DNA from: Eledone cirrhosa
Lineage: Eukaryota > Mollusca > Cephalopoda > Octopoda > Eledonidae
Direction of reading: 5' to 3'
Length of the DNA: 64,000 bases
NCBI GenBank assembly: GCA_964016885.1
Contig: OZ024740.1
Coordinates: 298,542,525-298,606,524, forward strand
A program made the translations under genes and the position numbers. The notes beneath the pieces were generated by a model. That model made no database searches. It worked only from the letters and a program-made list of their open reading frames with translations, and was not told the origin of the DNA. Shown here one piece after another: positions 56,368 to 64,000 of the stretch (its first letter is position 1; every line of letters begins with the position of its first letter).

Positions 56368-56733
56368 TCAGTATTTTTTTTCTAAATTTCTATAATGCTT
56401 GAAATGTTGACAAGTTCCGAATAATTCTCTTTTCTTATTAATTAAATTACCATAATTGGTAATTATTAATAGAGTTTCCAAATTGCAAAGATTGCAATTT
56501 GGTGAAATGGAAGCGTTTCGATAGGAATCAGAATTCTTTAGTTTACTCCAAGAAATTGAGTATTTAATATTTTTCTCTTTTAAAGACCATATTAATTGTG
56601 ATAATGAATTAGAAATTTTTTTATCTGGATTAGAGAATGTATGTTTGTGATTGAAAAAGCGAAACTTAAAGTTCGATGAAGTGGCACCTATGTAGTTATA
56701 AGTATTATTATTATTTGTCTTAATGGTACATTT
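56368..56733 (-). CDS. Orphan GIY-YIG endonuclease domain of a Penelope-like element
   Basis: A 121-codon open frame on the minus strand ending in TGA at 56368-56370. It has no ATG at its start, so it is easily missed. Motifs: CTIKTNNNNTYNYIGATSSN at residues 2-21 (the Y...YIG core, with NY in place of GIY), FKFRFFNHKHTF (Arg and His of the active region), LSQLIWSLKEKNIKYSISW, a C-x2-C pair (NCNLCNLE, Glu present), and LINKKRELFGTCQHFKHYR (Asn, Arg-Glu, Cys/His). These are the conserved features of the C-terminal endonuclease of Penelope-like retroelements, which nicks target DNA. The RT that should precede it is absent; the 5' border instead runs into a ~45-bp tandem duplication and the arm. 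It has remained free of stops and frameshifts. Whether it is expressed is unknown. Confidence 0.85.
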   Translation of the reverse strand, partial: KCTIKTNNNNTYNYIGATSSNFKFRFFNHKHTFSNPDKKISNSLSQLIWSLKEKNIKYSISWSKLKNSDSYRNASISPNCNLCNLETLLIITNYGNLINKKRELFGTCQHFKHYRNLEKKY

Positions 56734-56797
56734 ATATTAGTATAATATAAGTATTATTATTATTTGTCTTAATGGTACATTTATATTAGTATAATTA
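56703..56797. repeat. ~49-bp tandem duplication at the GIY-YIG 5' border
   Basis: The block with TTTGTCTTAATGGTACATTT and ATATTAGTATAAT occurs at about 56703-56747 and again at 56752-56796. The first codons of the GIY-YIG frame are therefore present twice; the outer copy runs into a stop. Confidence 0.9.
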
Positions 56798-56801
56798 ACT
56801 A

Positions 56802-57042
56802 TATATTAGTATAATTAACAAAAGATATTAAAAAATTTTGTGGTATTTAATTTGTCACTTCTATTTGACTTAATATTTGAAAACAACGCTCACGCATTAT
56901 TTCTCTTTCTTCCTTCTTTCTTTCTTTCTTTCCTTTTTGCAGTTACGTCTTTCTTCTTCTCTCTTCTATCTCTCTCTTCCTTTTTCTTCCCTAACACGTA
57001 TATTTACGCATTTAAATATTTATGTATGTATTTATTTATTTA
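56802..57042. repeat. Right arm of the palindrome, inner part
   Basis: Inverse of 55300-55525 (shared TCTATTTGACTTAATATTTG and TATTTACGCATTTAAATATT). It has a pyrimidine-rich expansion (CTTTCTTTCTTTC) at 56915-56935. Interrupted at 57042 by RTE R5. Confidence 0.85.
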
Positions 57043-58160
57043 ATGCAAAGTATGGGTGCATAAAAGATGTAGTGGGATCACAGGTAAGCTAACTAAGAAC
57101 ATAGATTTTACATGTGGCCGGTGCTCTGGTGCAATAAGTAGCAGCAAGTGCCCACAAAATACTAGCTCTTTCAACTGCGCAGAGGGCTCTATAGAAATAG
57201 TGGACAGCTTCCGTTACCTGGGTGACAAAATCAGCAGTGGGGGAGGGTGCTCTGAAAGTACAGTAGCTAGAGTCAGAACTGGATGGAAAAAGTTCAGAGA
57301 GCTTATACCACTATTAGCCGCTAAAGGGTTCTCCCTAAAAATGAAAGGCAGGTTGTATGATGCCTGCATACGAACAGCAATGTTGCATGGCAGTGAGACC
57401 TGGGCATTGTGTGCAGAGGATATACGCAGACTAGAGAGGAACGAAGCTTGCATGCTCCGCTGGATGTGTAATAGTAATATATGTGAACGGCAAAGCATAA
57501 ACGAACTAAGGAAAAAATTAGAAATAAGAGGGATCAGATGTTGTTTACTCGAGAGAAGGCTACGTTGGTATGGACACGTGATGCGCATGAAAGTCGATAG
57601 CTGTATAACAAAGTGCAGGGCAATAAAGATAGATGGTAGCCACGGAATAGGCAGACCTAGAAAAACCTGGGACGAGCTGATAAACTCCGACCTCACACAC
57701 TTACACCTCTCCAAGACAATGTCACTGGACCGAGACCTTTGGCGGTACTCAGTAATAGAGAAGACCCGCCTTACCTAAATACATAGTAAAACCTACTACA
57801 GTCAGTAGGCCCCTCTAACAAAATACACCCCCGTCCCACCACCCCCACCCCATCCACACCGCCCCCTTCTATGTAAAGTTATGTTGGTGCCACACCATCC
57901 AGGCCGAAACAAATGAGATCGTGTAGGTGTCACGACAAAAAAACACAGTCCACGCTGTAATGTGGCCGTGTAGGCAACACAGTAAAAACCTCCCAGACCC
58001 ACACTGTAAATGTGGTTGGTGTTAGGAAGGGCATCCAACTGTAGAAAACCCACCAGACAGTCCTATGCGAGCAAGACAATCACTCTTGCCTCAAGTGGGA
58101 AAACCCCCGTCCAAACCCATGCAAGCGTGGAACACGGACGTTAAACGTTGATGATGATGA
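57043..58160 (+). mobile_element. RTE LINE copy R5, 5'-truncated, inserted in the Penelope arm
   Basis: Begins inside the finger-coding part of the RTE (AATGCAAAGTATGGGTGCAT matches R4 at 53801) and ends with TTAAACGTTGATGATGATGA. Its 3' UTR has GTTGGTGTTAGGAAGGGCAT. The arm sequence on both sides (TTTATTTATTTA left, TTTCTTCTTGC right) is contiguous in the other arm, so the borders are exact to a few bases. No long target duplication is visible. Very similar to R4, hence young. Confidence 0.93.
57056..57778 (+). pseudogene. R5 C-terminal RTE ORF fragment
   Basis: 240 codons, open: MHKRCSGITGKLTKNIDF, CGRCSG, FRYLGDKISSGGGCSES, MLHGSETWALCAEDIRRLER, RRLRWYGHVMRM, GRPRKTW. Only the end of the finger and the C-terminal region; no RT or endonuclease, so it is a dead-on-arrival truncated copy despite the intact frame. 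Confidence 0.93.
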
Positions 58161-58470
58161 TTTCTTCTTGCATTTCCTCATACTCACCCCCTCCTTATAC
58201 CTATATCTCACTCCACATCCTCTTCGTCATTAAATTTAAGTTTATCATGTTATTATTTGTGGTATATAAATATTGAGATTTGTTGTAATAAATTACTGCC
58301 AATACTGGAATTGAACCATCAAGACAGTTGAGGTATGTCATACATCAATTCATGTATTTCATCTGACGAGGACGTACTGAAAAAACAGCACAGTACCTTC
58401 GAAATATATATAATAAAACATATATTTTAATTATGTGAATGTCTTCATTTATTAATATTTTGAATAATAT
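58161..58470. repeat. Right arm of the palindrome, outer part
   Basis: Inverse of 55021-55325, with CCTCCTTATACCTATATCTC and the hammerhead HHR1b. Outer edge ATTAATATTTTGAATAATAT, followed by a CATA/TA run. Confidence 0.88.
58351..58420 (+). ncRNA. Hammerhead ribozyme motif (HHR1b), sense to PNPT1
   Basis: Same design as HHR1a on the plus strand: stem-I strand ATG-TA-TTTCAT, CTGACGA, stem II GGACGTACTG/CAGTACCTTC, GAA, ATATATAT, A, ATAAAA-CAT. One difference: TTTCAT instead of TTTTAT weakens stem I by one A-C mismatch. The core is complete. It would be transcribed within the PNPT1 pre-mRNA; predicted cleavage near 58411-58412, about 1.18 kb before the next exon. Confidence 0.8.
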
Positions 58471-58813
58471 ATACATACATATATATATATATATATTCAA
58501 AACAGGAGGGTGCACAGGAGAAAAACAATGGAAAAAACAATGTAAAAGTGGACAGTCTTTATTTGCGTAATTCGTCAAAAGGCATAACTTGTCCCGTCTT
58601 TGTATTGAACTCTTTTGTTACATCCCAATGTGCATTGGAATGAATAGTATCAACCTTCATGTACCGAAACTGTAGTGATTTCCTGAGGCTGACTGAGGAA
58701 ATGGGACTGTCTGTTTTTCCCATTGACTTTGTCCTTTGTACTCCCTGTTTTGAATTCATATTCTAAAGACTTAGTCATGAGAGTCTTTTTGGAAACTATA
58801 TATACATATATAT
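58471..58813. other. Intronic DNA between palindrome and TIR element
   Basis: CATA/TA run at 58468-58495. The rest is unrecognised; an open minus frame at 58559-58759 has no known domain. Confidence 0.4.
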
Positions 58814-58969
58814 ATACTAATAATAAGAAGGACAAAGTGTTAGGTCTTTATTACATTTATTGAATTGTGATGTGTGTTTTGCGATTGATCAGTTCAAGGT
58901 TCAATCTGTATCAATCTGGCCCAACTCTGGTTATAGTAATGACACTTCGTCCTTTTTGTTATTAGTATT
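58814..58969. mobile_element. Small TIR element (MITE-like), 156 bp
   Basis: ATACTAATAATAAGAAGGAC plus AAAGTGT at the left; ACACTTCGTCC plus TTTTTGTTATTAGTAT at the right. Inverted ends of about 27 bp with roughly four differences. Interior non-coding. The flanks are TA-rich (TATATAT left), so a TA target is possible but not demonstrable. Confidence 0.75.
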
Positions 58970-59595
58970 ACACTCTGCTTAGTACTACACCAATATACCT
59001 ACTGGAAACTAAACATCGCGTGCTCACTCCAGTGAACATACAGTAACTGGACATTACATATATATATATATAAGAGGAAGTACTGGAATTGTTAGCAGAG
59101 AAGGCAGTTGATGATGTTGACTGGTGTATTGAGTGATATTCATGTAATTAGAGTTTGAATTGTTGATAGTAGGAATGTGGATGGAAATGGAATGATGTGT
59201 TTCTGTGGAGAAAGAATTAGTTAAAATGTTTAGTAATAGAATTAGTAAAAGTGGTGATGGCAGGAAGGGGAGCAGCTGCATAGAGTTGAGGTTATTTAGC
59301 TTCTAGTGTGCTCTAATTCAGAAAGACTATTATGTAAGAAGTTCTAGCCAGGTCCTTGATGTGACTGAAGAGGTCTCCCTATTCTTATGGTATTTATGTT
59401 GGAATGCCAACGACGTTATGAAGTGTATCAATTGCATTCTATAGTGGTACCAACACTAGAGAAGTTGCTTTGTTCCAAGTCAAACATGATCAAAAATGAA
59501 ATGAGAAATAGAGTGGAGGTTAAGAGGGAGAGATGCATGATGAGTGTGGCAGGGGAGACTGTTACTAATTCATTGGATACTTTTTATTGTTTCAG
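58970..59595 (+). other. PNPT1: 3' end of the giant PNPT1 intron
   Basis: Unrecognised sequence leading to a T-rich tract (TTTTTATTGTTTCAG) that ends at 59595, the acceptor of the next exon. Confidence 0.7.
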
Positions 59596-59653
59596 GTATC
59601 ACGAGATGAAGCTATCAGCCTAATTAGAACTGATGTTTTAGAAAAGGTGAAAG
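59596..59653 (+). CDS. PNPT1: PNPT1 exon (helical domain)
   Basis: 58-bp internal exon after TTTCAG, donor AAAG|GTGAGT at 59654. It enters in phase 0 and reads VSRDEAISLIRTDVLEKVK plus one base (G), leaving in phase 1. The VSRDEA block follows DK directly in animal PNPT1, and exactly that DK ends the exon at 1622. A following AA would give the Glu expected before KFP. It belongs to the all-helical linker domain between the two RNase PH cores of PNPase. The following exon is not within the window. Confidence 0.95.
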
Positions 59654-59804
59654 GTGAGTAAGAAATAATTAGAGTAGTTTTCTTCCTATTTTTTTTTTCA
59701 ATTTGATAGAACAACTATTATTCCTTTGGATTTGACAGCTTGGACATTGCGAAAATCTGCAATCGGTAAAATACCAGGTTTATGAAATGGAGTTAACACA
59801 TGTA

Positions 59805-59890
59805 TTGGCGCAGGCATAGCTGTGTAGTTAAGCGGTTTGGTTTGTAATCATGTATTTATTGCTAGGTGTCTGATCAATGCCCTGTGAATG
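59805..59890 (+). repeat. tRNA-derived SINE fragment
   Basis: GGCATAGCTGTGTAGTTAAG and GGTTTGTAATCATGTATTTA resemble the head of the SINE family of 2400-2520. Degenerate. Confidence 0.45.
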
Positions 59891-59957
59891 AAATTTAGTA
59901 AATAGAAACTGTGCCAAACTCTGCTGTATATGTGTGTGTGCGTGTATGTATGTATGT

Positions 59958-59959
59958 AC

Positions 59960-59997
<38 letters not shown>

Positions 59998-60510
59998 TCA
60001 TCATCATCATCGTTTAACATCCATCTTCCACGAGTGGTTGTCTTGCTCGCATAGGACTGTCTGGTGAGTTTTCTACGGCTGGATGCCCTTCCTAACACCA
60101 ACGACATTTACAGTGTGGAACTGGGAGGTTTTTACCGTGTTACCTACACGGCCACATTACAGCGTGGACTGTATTTTTTTGTCGTGACACCTACACGACC
60201 TCATTTGTTTCGGACTGGATGTTGTGGTACCAACATAACTTTACATTGAAAGGGATGGTGTGGATGGGGTGGGGGTAGTGGGACAGGGGTGTATTTTGTT
60301 AGAGGTGCCTACTGACTGTAGGTTTCACTTTGTACTTAGGTAAGGCGGGTCTTCTGTATTACTGTGTAGCACCAAAGATCTCGGTCCAGTGACATTGTCT
60401 TGGAGAGGTGTAAGTGTGTGAGGTCGGAATTTGTCAAGTTGTCCCAGGTTTTTCTGGGTCTGCTTACTCCGTGGCTACCGTCTATTTTTATTGCCCTGCA
60501 ATATATATAT
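59958..60510 (-). pseudogene. TA run plus RTE LINE 3' end (minus), copy R6
   Basis: TA run to 59995, then (ATC)n, GTTTAACATCCATCTTCCAC, GGATGCCCTTCCTAACACCA and the 3' UTR, through the end of the coding region (complement of LDRDLW and GRPRKTW) to about 60500, where it breaks at another TA run. It lacks a ~20-bp stretch of the tail (GAGGTTTTCCCACTTG...) present in R3. Confidence 0.88.
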
Positions 60511-60960
60511 ATATATAGTAATAATAATAAATGTGAAGACTAAAATCCAAAGAGGGCTTGATAAGGATAAATATATATCAAATATAAAAGAACCCAAGAG
60601 CAAATATTTATTAAAATAACAGATTAAAGTTTAAGCAAAAAATTGCTGCTTTCACCCATAACGAGATCTTCTGAAACTAAAAAAAATCAATCTATGAACG
60701 CAGGAGTAAATATTTCGAAAAACGTTGCAACCGAAGGAAAACAGGAAGACGATACTTTGGTTTGTGAAGACGTTCCCTGGCAATGAACGGAAAAAAGCAA
60801 AGATAATAACATCATTGAACAAATACACGCAAAGACAAAACTACGTTTATAGTATAAATGGAGTCATTGACTAATATTCTATTTAGGAAACCGAATGATT
60901 CTCGGCTTCGGAGTTAAGAATAATATAAATAAATTAGTAGAAGGAAAATGACAAAGGTTA
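60511..60960. other. Intronic DNA; block shared with 8195-8240
   Basis: 60528-60572 (AAAATCCAAAGAGGGCTTGA) is the inverse of 8195-8240. The rest is unrecognised. Confidence 0.5.
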
Positions 60961-60967
60961 TTAAAGT

Positions 60968-60970
<3 letters not shown>

Positions 60971-61006
<36 letters not shown>

Positions 61007-61074
61007 AATAAAGATTCAGCGAGAATTGCATTTCGGCGGGCAGGAAAAGCCAAGCGAAACGCAAAAATCCGAAA

Positions 61075-61128
<54 letters not shown>

Positions 61129-61137
61129 TTCTTTCCT

Positions 61138-61181
<44 letters not shown>

Positions 61182-61190
61182 TTCTTTCCT

Positions 61191-61242
<52 letters not shown>

Positions 61243-61251
61243 TTCTTCCCT

Positions 61252-61290
<39 letters not shown>
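60971..61290. repeat. (TA)n arrays with GCTTCTTTCCTTATTA spacers
   Basis: TA runs of 30-50 bp alternate with TGCTTCTTTCCTTATTA at 61126, 61179 and 61240; another copy of the spacer is at 61560. Higher-order tandem of microsatellite plus spacer. Spurious I/Y ORFs. Confidence 0.92.
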
Positions 61291-61294
<4 letters not shown>

Positions 61295-61529
61295 TAAAAA
61301 AATAATGAATAAAACAATGAAACAGTTCCTTATATTAAACAAAAAAAGTTCATTATTTAACGATCGTTTCTAGGATATATATGTGTTAGAATTTTTATCT
61401 TGACTCTGTATTCCGTTTATCTTTCACCGAAAGTGATTTTTCATTGCATCTCTTCTTTCCATGATATCCGGATTACATTGAGTTCTTCATACGGATTGGA
61501 CACTACCGTAAACTCTTGGTAGATTTATC

Positions 61530-61560
<31 letters not shown>

Positions 61561-61577
61561 GCTTCTTCTTTCCTTAT

Positions 61578-61608
<31 letters not shown>

Positions 61609-62135
61609 GATGTTTGTTTATGTCATGCATACATGTGTCCTATTGCTCAGCAATTTCAACTCTAAAATTTGGTGAAATAGATATCTTATTTGATTTTGAG
61701 TTTCATACTTAGAAACGAATATGGAATTATGCCAAGAAGTGTATCCAGTCATAGAATACTGCTTCAGAAAATATCTTGATTAACCCAATATGGAATTGCA
61801 GATGTAAAAAACAGATGATGGTGATGTTAACCTTTGGCACGCTAGTAATTGTTATGAGTTGTTTCCCTTGACACTGCATTATCTATTCAGGGGAGATTAC
61901 TATATGGTGCATTTTGTCGCCTCCAGTGCCCAGAAAATTAAATACTTAGTGTATGAAACAGGAACTAGCTTACTCATGGTTTTGAGCTGGAATAACATTA
62001 GAACTGTTTTCGTGTTACATTTCTGAGATAGATTAATTAGCATGTTACCCATTGGCAAAGATGTCTTTTCATTTAACAATGTCAGCTAAAGTTAAAAATG
62101 AACTGTCATGTAAATAAAGTATTAACATATAAGTT
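61291..62135. other. Intronic DNA with two further TA runs
   Basis: TA runs at 61532-61560 and 61583-61609. No other feature recognised. Confidence 0.45.
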
Positions 62136-62510
62136 GTGAGATTAACACCACTGCAGATGTGTTTCTTTTCTTATTACCTTTGGTCTCGAGCAAGGTACAG
62201 TGTCCATGACCTTCATAGGATCTTTAATAGCTGTATGATTAATTCCATGGATGTCCTACATGAACTGATGGTAGTCAACACACTTACGAAAGACATGCAT
62301 AGGGAAGGAATTCCAGAGGGATGACATTCAGGGGACAAAGGGCTGGCTGTAGTGGTTAGAGGAGAGTTGAACACAACATAGTTGTTGAAAAGTAGAGAAA
62401 CAAATAAATGAATAGTGTCTGAATGGAGGTGGCATAAGGCCAGCTAGCTCTGAGGGGCAGAGGTCATTGTAGTAGCAGTAGAAGAGGTAGAGAGAGAGGA
62501 GACAGCAGGT
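62136..62510. other. Unclassified sequence, perhaps an old repeat
   Basis: An open frame at 62136-62324 is preceded by CTGCAG and could look like an exon, but the translation has no similarity to PNPT1 or any family I recognise. Confidence 0.35.
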
Positions 62511-63035
62511 CTGTGGATCAGAGGCTGGAGGATGTCTGTGTATGCAGTAGCAACACTGTCCCATATTTGGGAGCAGTCCTTTGAGTTTCACCCTATGGCT
62601 GTCTGTGTATGCAGTAGCACCACTATCCCCTGGGTCTCATCCTGTGGCTGTCTGTGTATGCAGTAGCAGTACTGTCCTCTGAGTCACACTCTGTGGCTGT
62701 CTGTGTATGCAGAAGCAGCACTGTCCCATATTTGGGAGAAGTTCTCTGGGTCACACTCTGTGGCTGTCTGTGTATGCAGTAGCAGCACTGTCCCAGATTT
62801 GGGAGAAGTTCTCTGGGTCACACTCTGTGGCTGTCTGTGTATGCAGTAGCAGCACTGTCCCAGATTTGGGAGAAGTTCTCTGGGCCACACTCTGTGGCTG
62901 TCTGTGTATGCAGTAGCAGCACTGTCCCAGATTTGGGAGAAGTTCTCTGGGTCACACTCTGTGGCTGTCAGTGTATGCAGTAGCAGCACTGTCCCAGATT
63001 TGGGAGCAGTTCTCTGGGCCACACTCTGTGACTGT
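62511..63035. repeat. 67-bp minisatellite
   Basis: About seven tandem units of 67 bp, each with GGCTGTCTGTGTATGCAGTA, GCAGCACTGTCCCAGATTTG and GAAGTTCTCTGGGTCACACT. The 5' units are partially deleted, the 3' ones near-identical. 67 is not a multiple of three, so the apparent open frame on the minus strand (63022-62684) rotates through frames and is not a gene. Confidence 0.95.
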
Positions 63036-64000
63036 ATACTTAATTCTTCAATGCTTGCATTAAAATAGCTCTATGGATACAAGTATCTGACTCATTGGGG
63101 AATATTAATTGTGATAGTCTAGCATTAAGTCCAGGAGAAGGTTTATGACTTCTTTTCCTCACTGTTATAAAAAAAAGGAAGAAAAAGAAACAGTAATAGG
63201 TTTTACTCTTACTCAAACTCTTATTAGTTGTGTTTTTTTTACCATTCAGTCACAGAGGGAAGAACAATGCCCATGACCGTTTTCAGGGCTTTCAAAACTT
63301 GTGGCAGGGGAGGAAGAAAGATATGGTCAGAATAGAAACCTGGCTTGAATGTTTACCTCTGAGTGGACCTGGCTAAAATTACAAAAAGTTCAGGCATTGG
63401 TATTTAACTGGGTGCCTAGTTAGTTCATGAAATTAATCTTTTCTGGTTTCAGGTGAAATAGTCTTCTGCTTTACCCGTTTATTTGGCTTGAAAAAAAGTA
63501 ATAAGAATTAAAAAAAAAAAACAATAACAAAACATAATTTGAGTCTTTAGTTCTATATTTTAACCATTCATTTATTATGGATTTCTTGCAATTGTAATAT
63601 TTTATTTTACCTCTATATTTTGCTGGAATTATTAGAAGTTATGGCTTTAATTATTTTTTAGTTAGTTGTAATGTCAGAGGCTGTGTTATAAATGTGGTGT
63701 TTAGTTATTATAATTATTGCCAATCATCATTTTTGCTGGTAGTTTTAAAAACCATTTCTCCATGTCTGTATGGATTTAGACAAGTCTGTAGAAATGCTCC
63801 TCTTAAACTGTCTATTATAAAGTTTTAAAGTCATTTTCTAGTCTAGAGTAAAACAGATATTTTCTTTTTCTCCTCATCTTTTGTTTTAAATATTTTACTA
63901 TTTTTGCTTGCTTATTTTAATTTCAATGAGTGATTTTATTGTGTTTCGAATACTAGCTACAAGGCCAATATTTTAAATATTGTTACAAAGTAGAAAAAAA
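63036..64000. other. AT-rich intronic DNA, nothing recognised
   Basis: A-run at 63509-63522. No exon with PNPT1 homology or known repeat noticed. Confidence 0.4.

Larger units (their letters stand above)
55021..58470 (-). mobile_element. Palindromic Penelope-like element with hammerheads and an orphan GIY-YIG ORF
   Basis: Arms at 55021-55525 and 56802-57042 plus 58161-58470 are inverted copies of each other (about 500 bp, high identity by eye). The right arm is split by the RTE insertion 57043-58160. The loop of about 1.27 kb holds a minus-strand GIY-YIG endonuclease frame (56368-56733) and a truncated SINE (55915-56011). Each arm carries a hammerhead motif. Penelope-like elements are known for GIY-YIG domains, hammerhead motifs in their terminal repeats (pLTRs) and for inverted or tandem pLTR arrangements. 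No reverse transcriptase is present here, so the copy is non-autonomous. Confidence 0.8.
1623..59595 (+). other. PNPT1: Giant PNPT1 intron (57,973 bp)
   Basis: Donor GTGAGT at 1623 and acceptor TTTCAG ending at 59595, phase 0. The two flanking exons code for adjacent pieces of one conserved PNPT1 segment (RHDK then VSRDEA), so nothing is missing between them. The content is transposon relics, MITEs, SINEs and simple repeats, listed individually. Confidence 0.88.
59654..64000 (+). other. PNPT1: Next PNPT1 intron, 5' part
   Basis: Donor GTGAGT at 59654. I looked for the expected next segment (EKFPEADP-like) up to the window end and found none, so this intron is longer than 4.3 kb. Confidence 0.8.

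Noticed and set aside
57056..57778. R5 ORF as a host gene
   Set aside because: It is the truncated end of an RTE ORF, near-identical to R4, and lacks catalytic domains.
60948..61289. 113-codon ORF
   Set aside because: (TA)n tracts with short spacers; no homology.
62136..62324. Candidate next PNPT1 exon (CTGCAG then open frame)
   Set aside because: Translation does not match the expected PNPT1 segment after VSRDEA, and the reading phase is not supported.
62684..63022. 112-codon minus-strand ORF with repeats
   Set aside because: 67-bp minisatellite; the unit is not a multiple of three and the same sequence appears in different frames.

Overview
The window is a piece of an animal nuclear genome, most likely a coleoid cephalopod (probably an octopus). 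Evidence: AT-rich, intron-like DNA full of (TA)n runs; several tRNA-derived SINE families of cephalopod type; many RTE-type LINE copies ending in (GATGAT)n; and three short spliced exons whose translation matches mollusc/vertebrate PNPT1. The organism call is inference; no species marker is present.

The host gene is PNPT1 (mitochondrial polynucleotide phosphorylase), on the + strand. Three exons are visible: 216-402, 1571-1622 and 59596-59653. All have proper AG/GT borders and compatible phases, and together they cover the end of the first RNase PH-like core and the helical domain. The second and third are separated by one intron of about 58 kb (1623-59595). Everything else in the window is intronic and made of mobile elements, their relics and simple repeats. 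I see no independent host gene inside the intron.

Layout. 0.6-1.45 kb: 18-bp minisatellite. 4.2-8.2 kb: RTE LINE (R1) split by a deleted Ty3/gypsy element with one LTR. 8.3-10.9 kb: second RTE (R2, catalytic YADD changed to YADN). 12.5-19.6 kb: a TTAA MITE, pieces of a second LINE family, a 49-bp tandem array and SINEs. 20-22 kb: broken piggyBac. 23-27.7 kb: RTE R3 on the minus strand, a SINE with an RTE-derived tail, and SINEs with clear target-site duplications. 28-43 kb: low-density DNA with two TTAA MITE families, RTE tails and a hammerhead-like motif at 36.2 kb. 45-46 kb: second piggyBac relic. 50.2 kb: degenerate hammerhead. 51.2-54.9 kb: the most complete RTE (R4), with an 859-codon endonuclease-end/RT/PHD-like-finger ORF. 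55.0-58.5 kb: a large palindrome of Penelope-like origin, with a hammerhead motif in each arm, an intact 121-codon orphan GIY-YIG endonuclease reading frame in the loop, and a young RTE copy (R5) inserted in the right arm. 59.6 kb: third PNPT1 exon. 59.7-64 kb: next intron, with RTE and (TA)n relics and a 67-bp minisatellite.

The most interesting object is the palindromic Penelope-like element with paired hammerhead motifs, about 1.1 kb upstream of a PNPT1 exon. One ribozyme copy lies in the sense of the host pre-mRNA, and the arms of about 0.5 kb could fold into long dsRNA, a likely RNA-editing substrate in a cephalopod. Nested insertions (gypsy in R1, R5 in the Penelope arm, a SINE in the Penelope loop) give a relative order of events. 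Boundaries of decayed repeats are approximate because they were read by eye.
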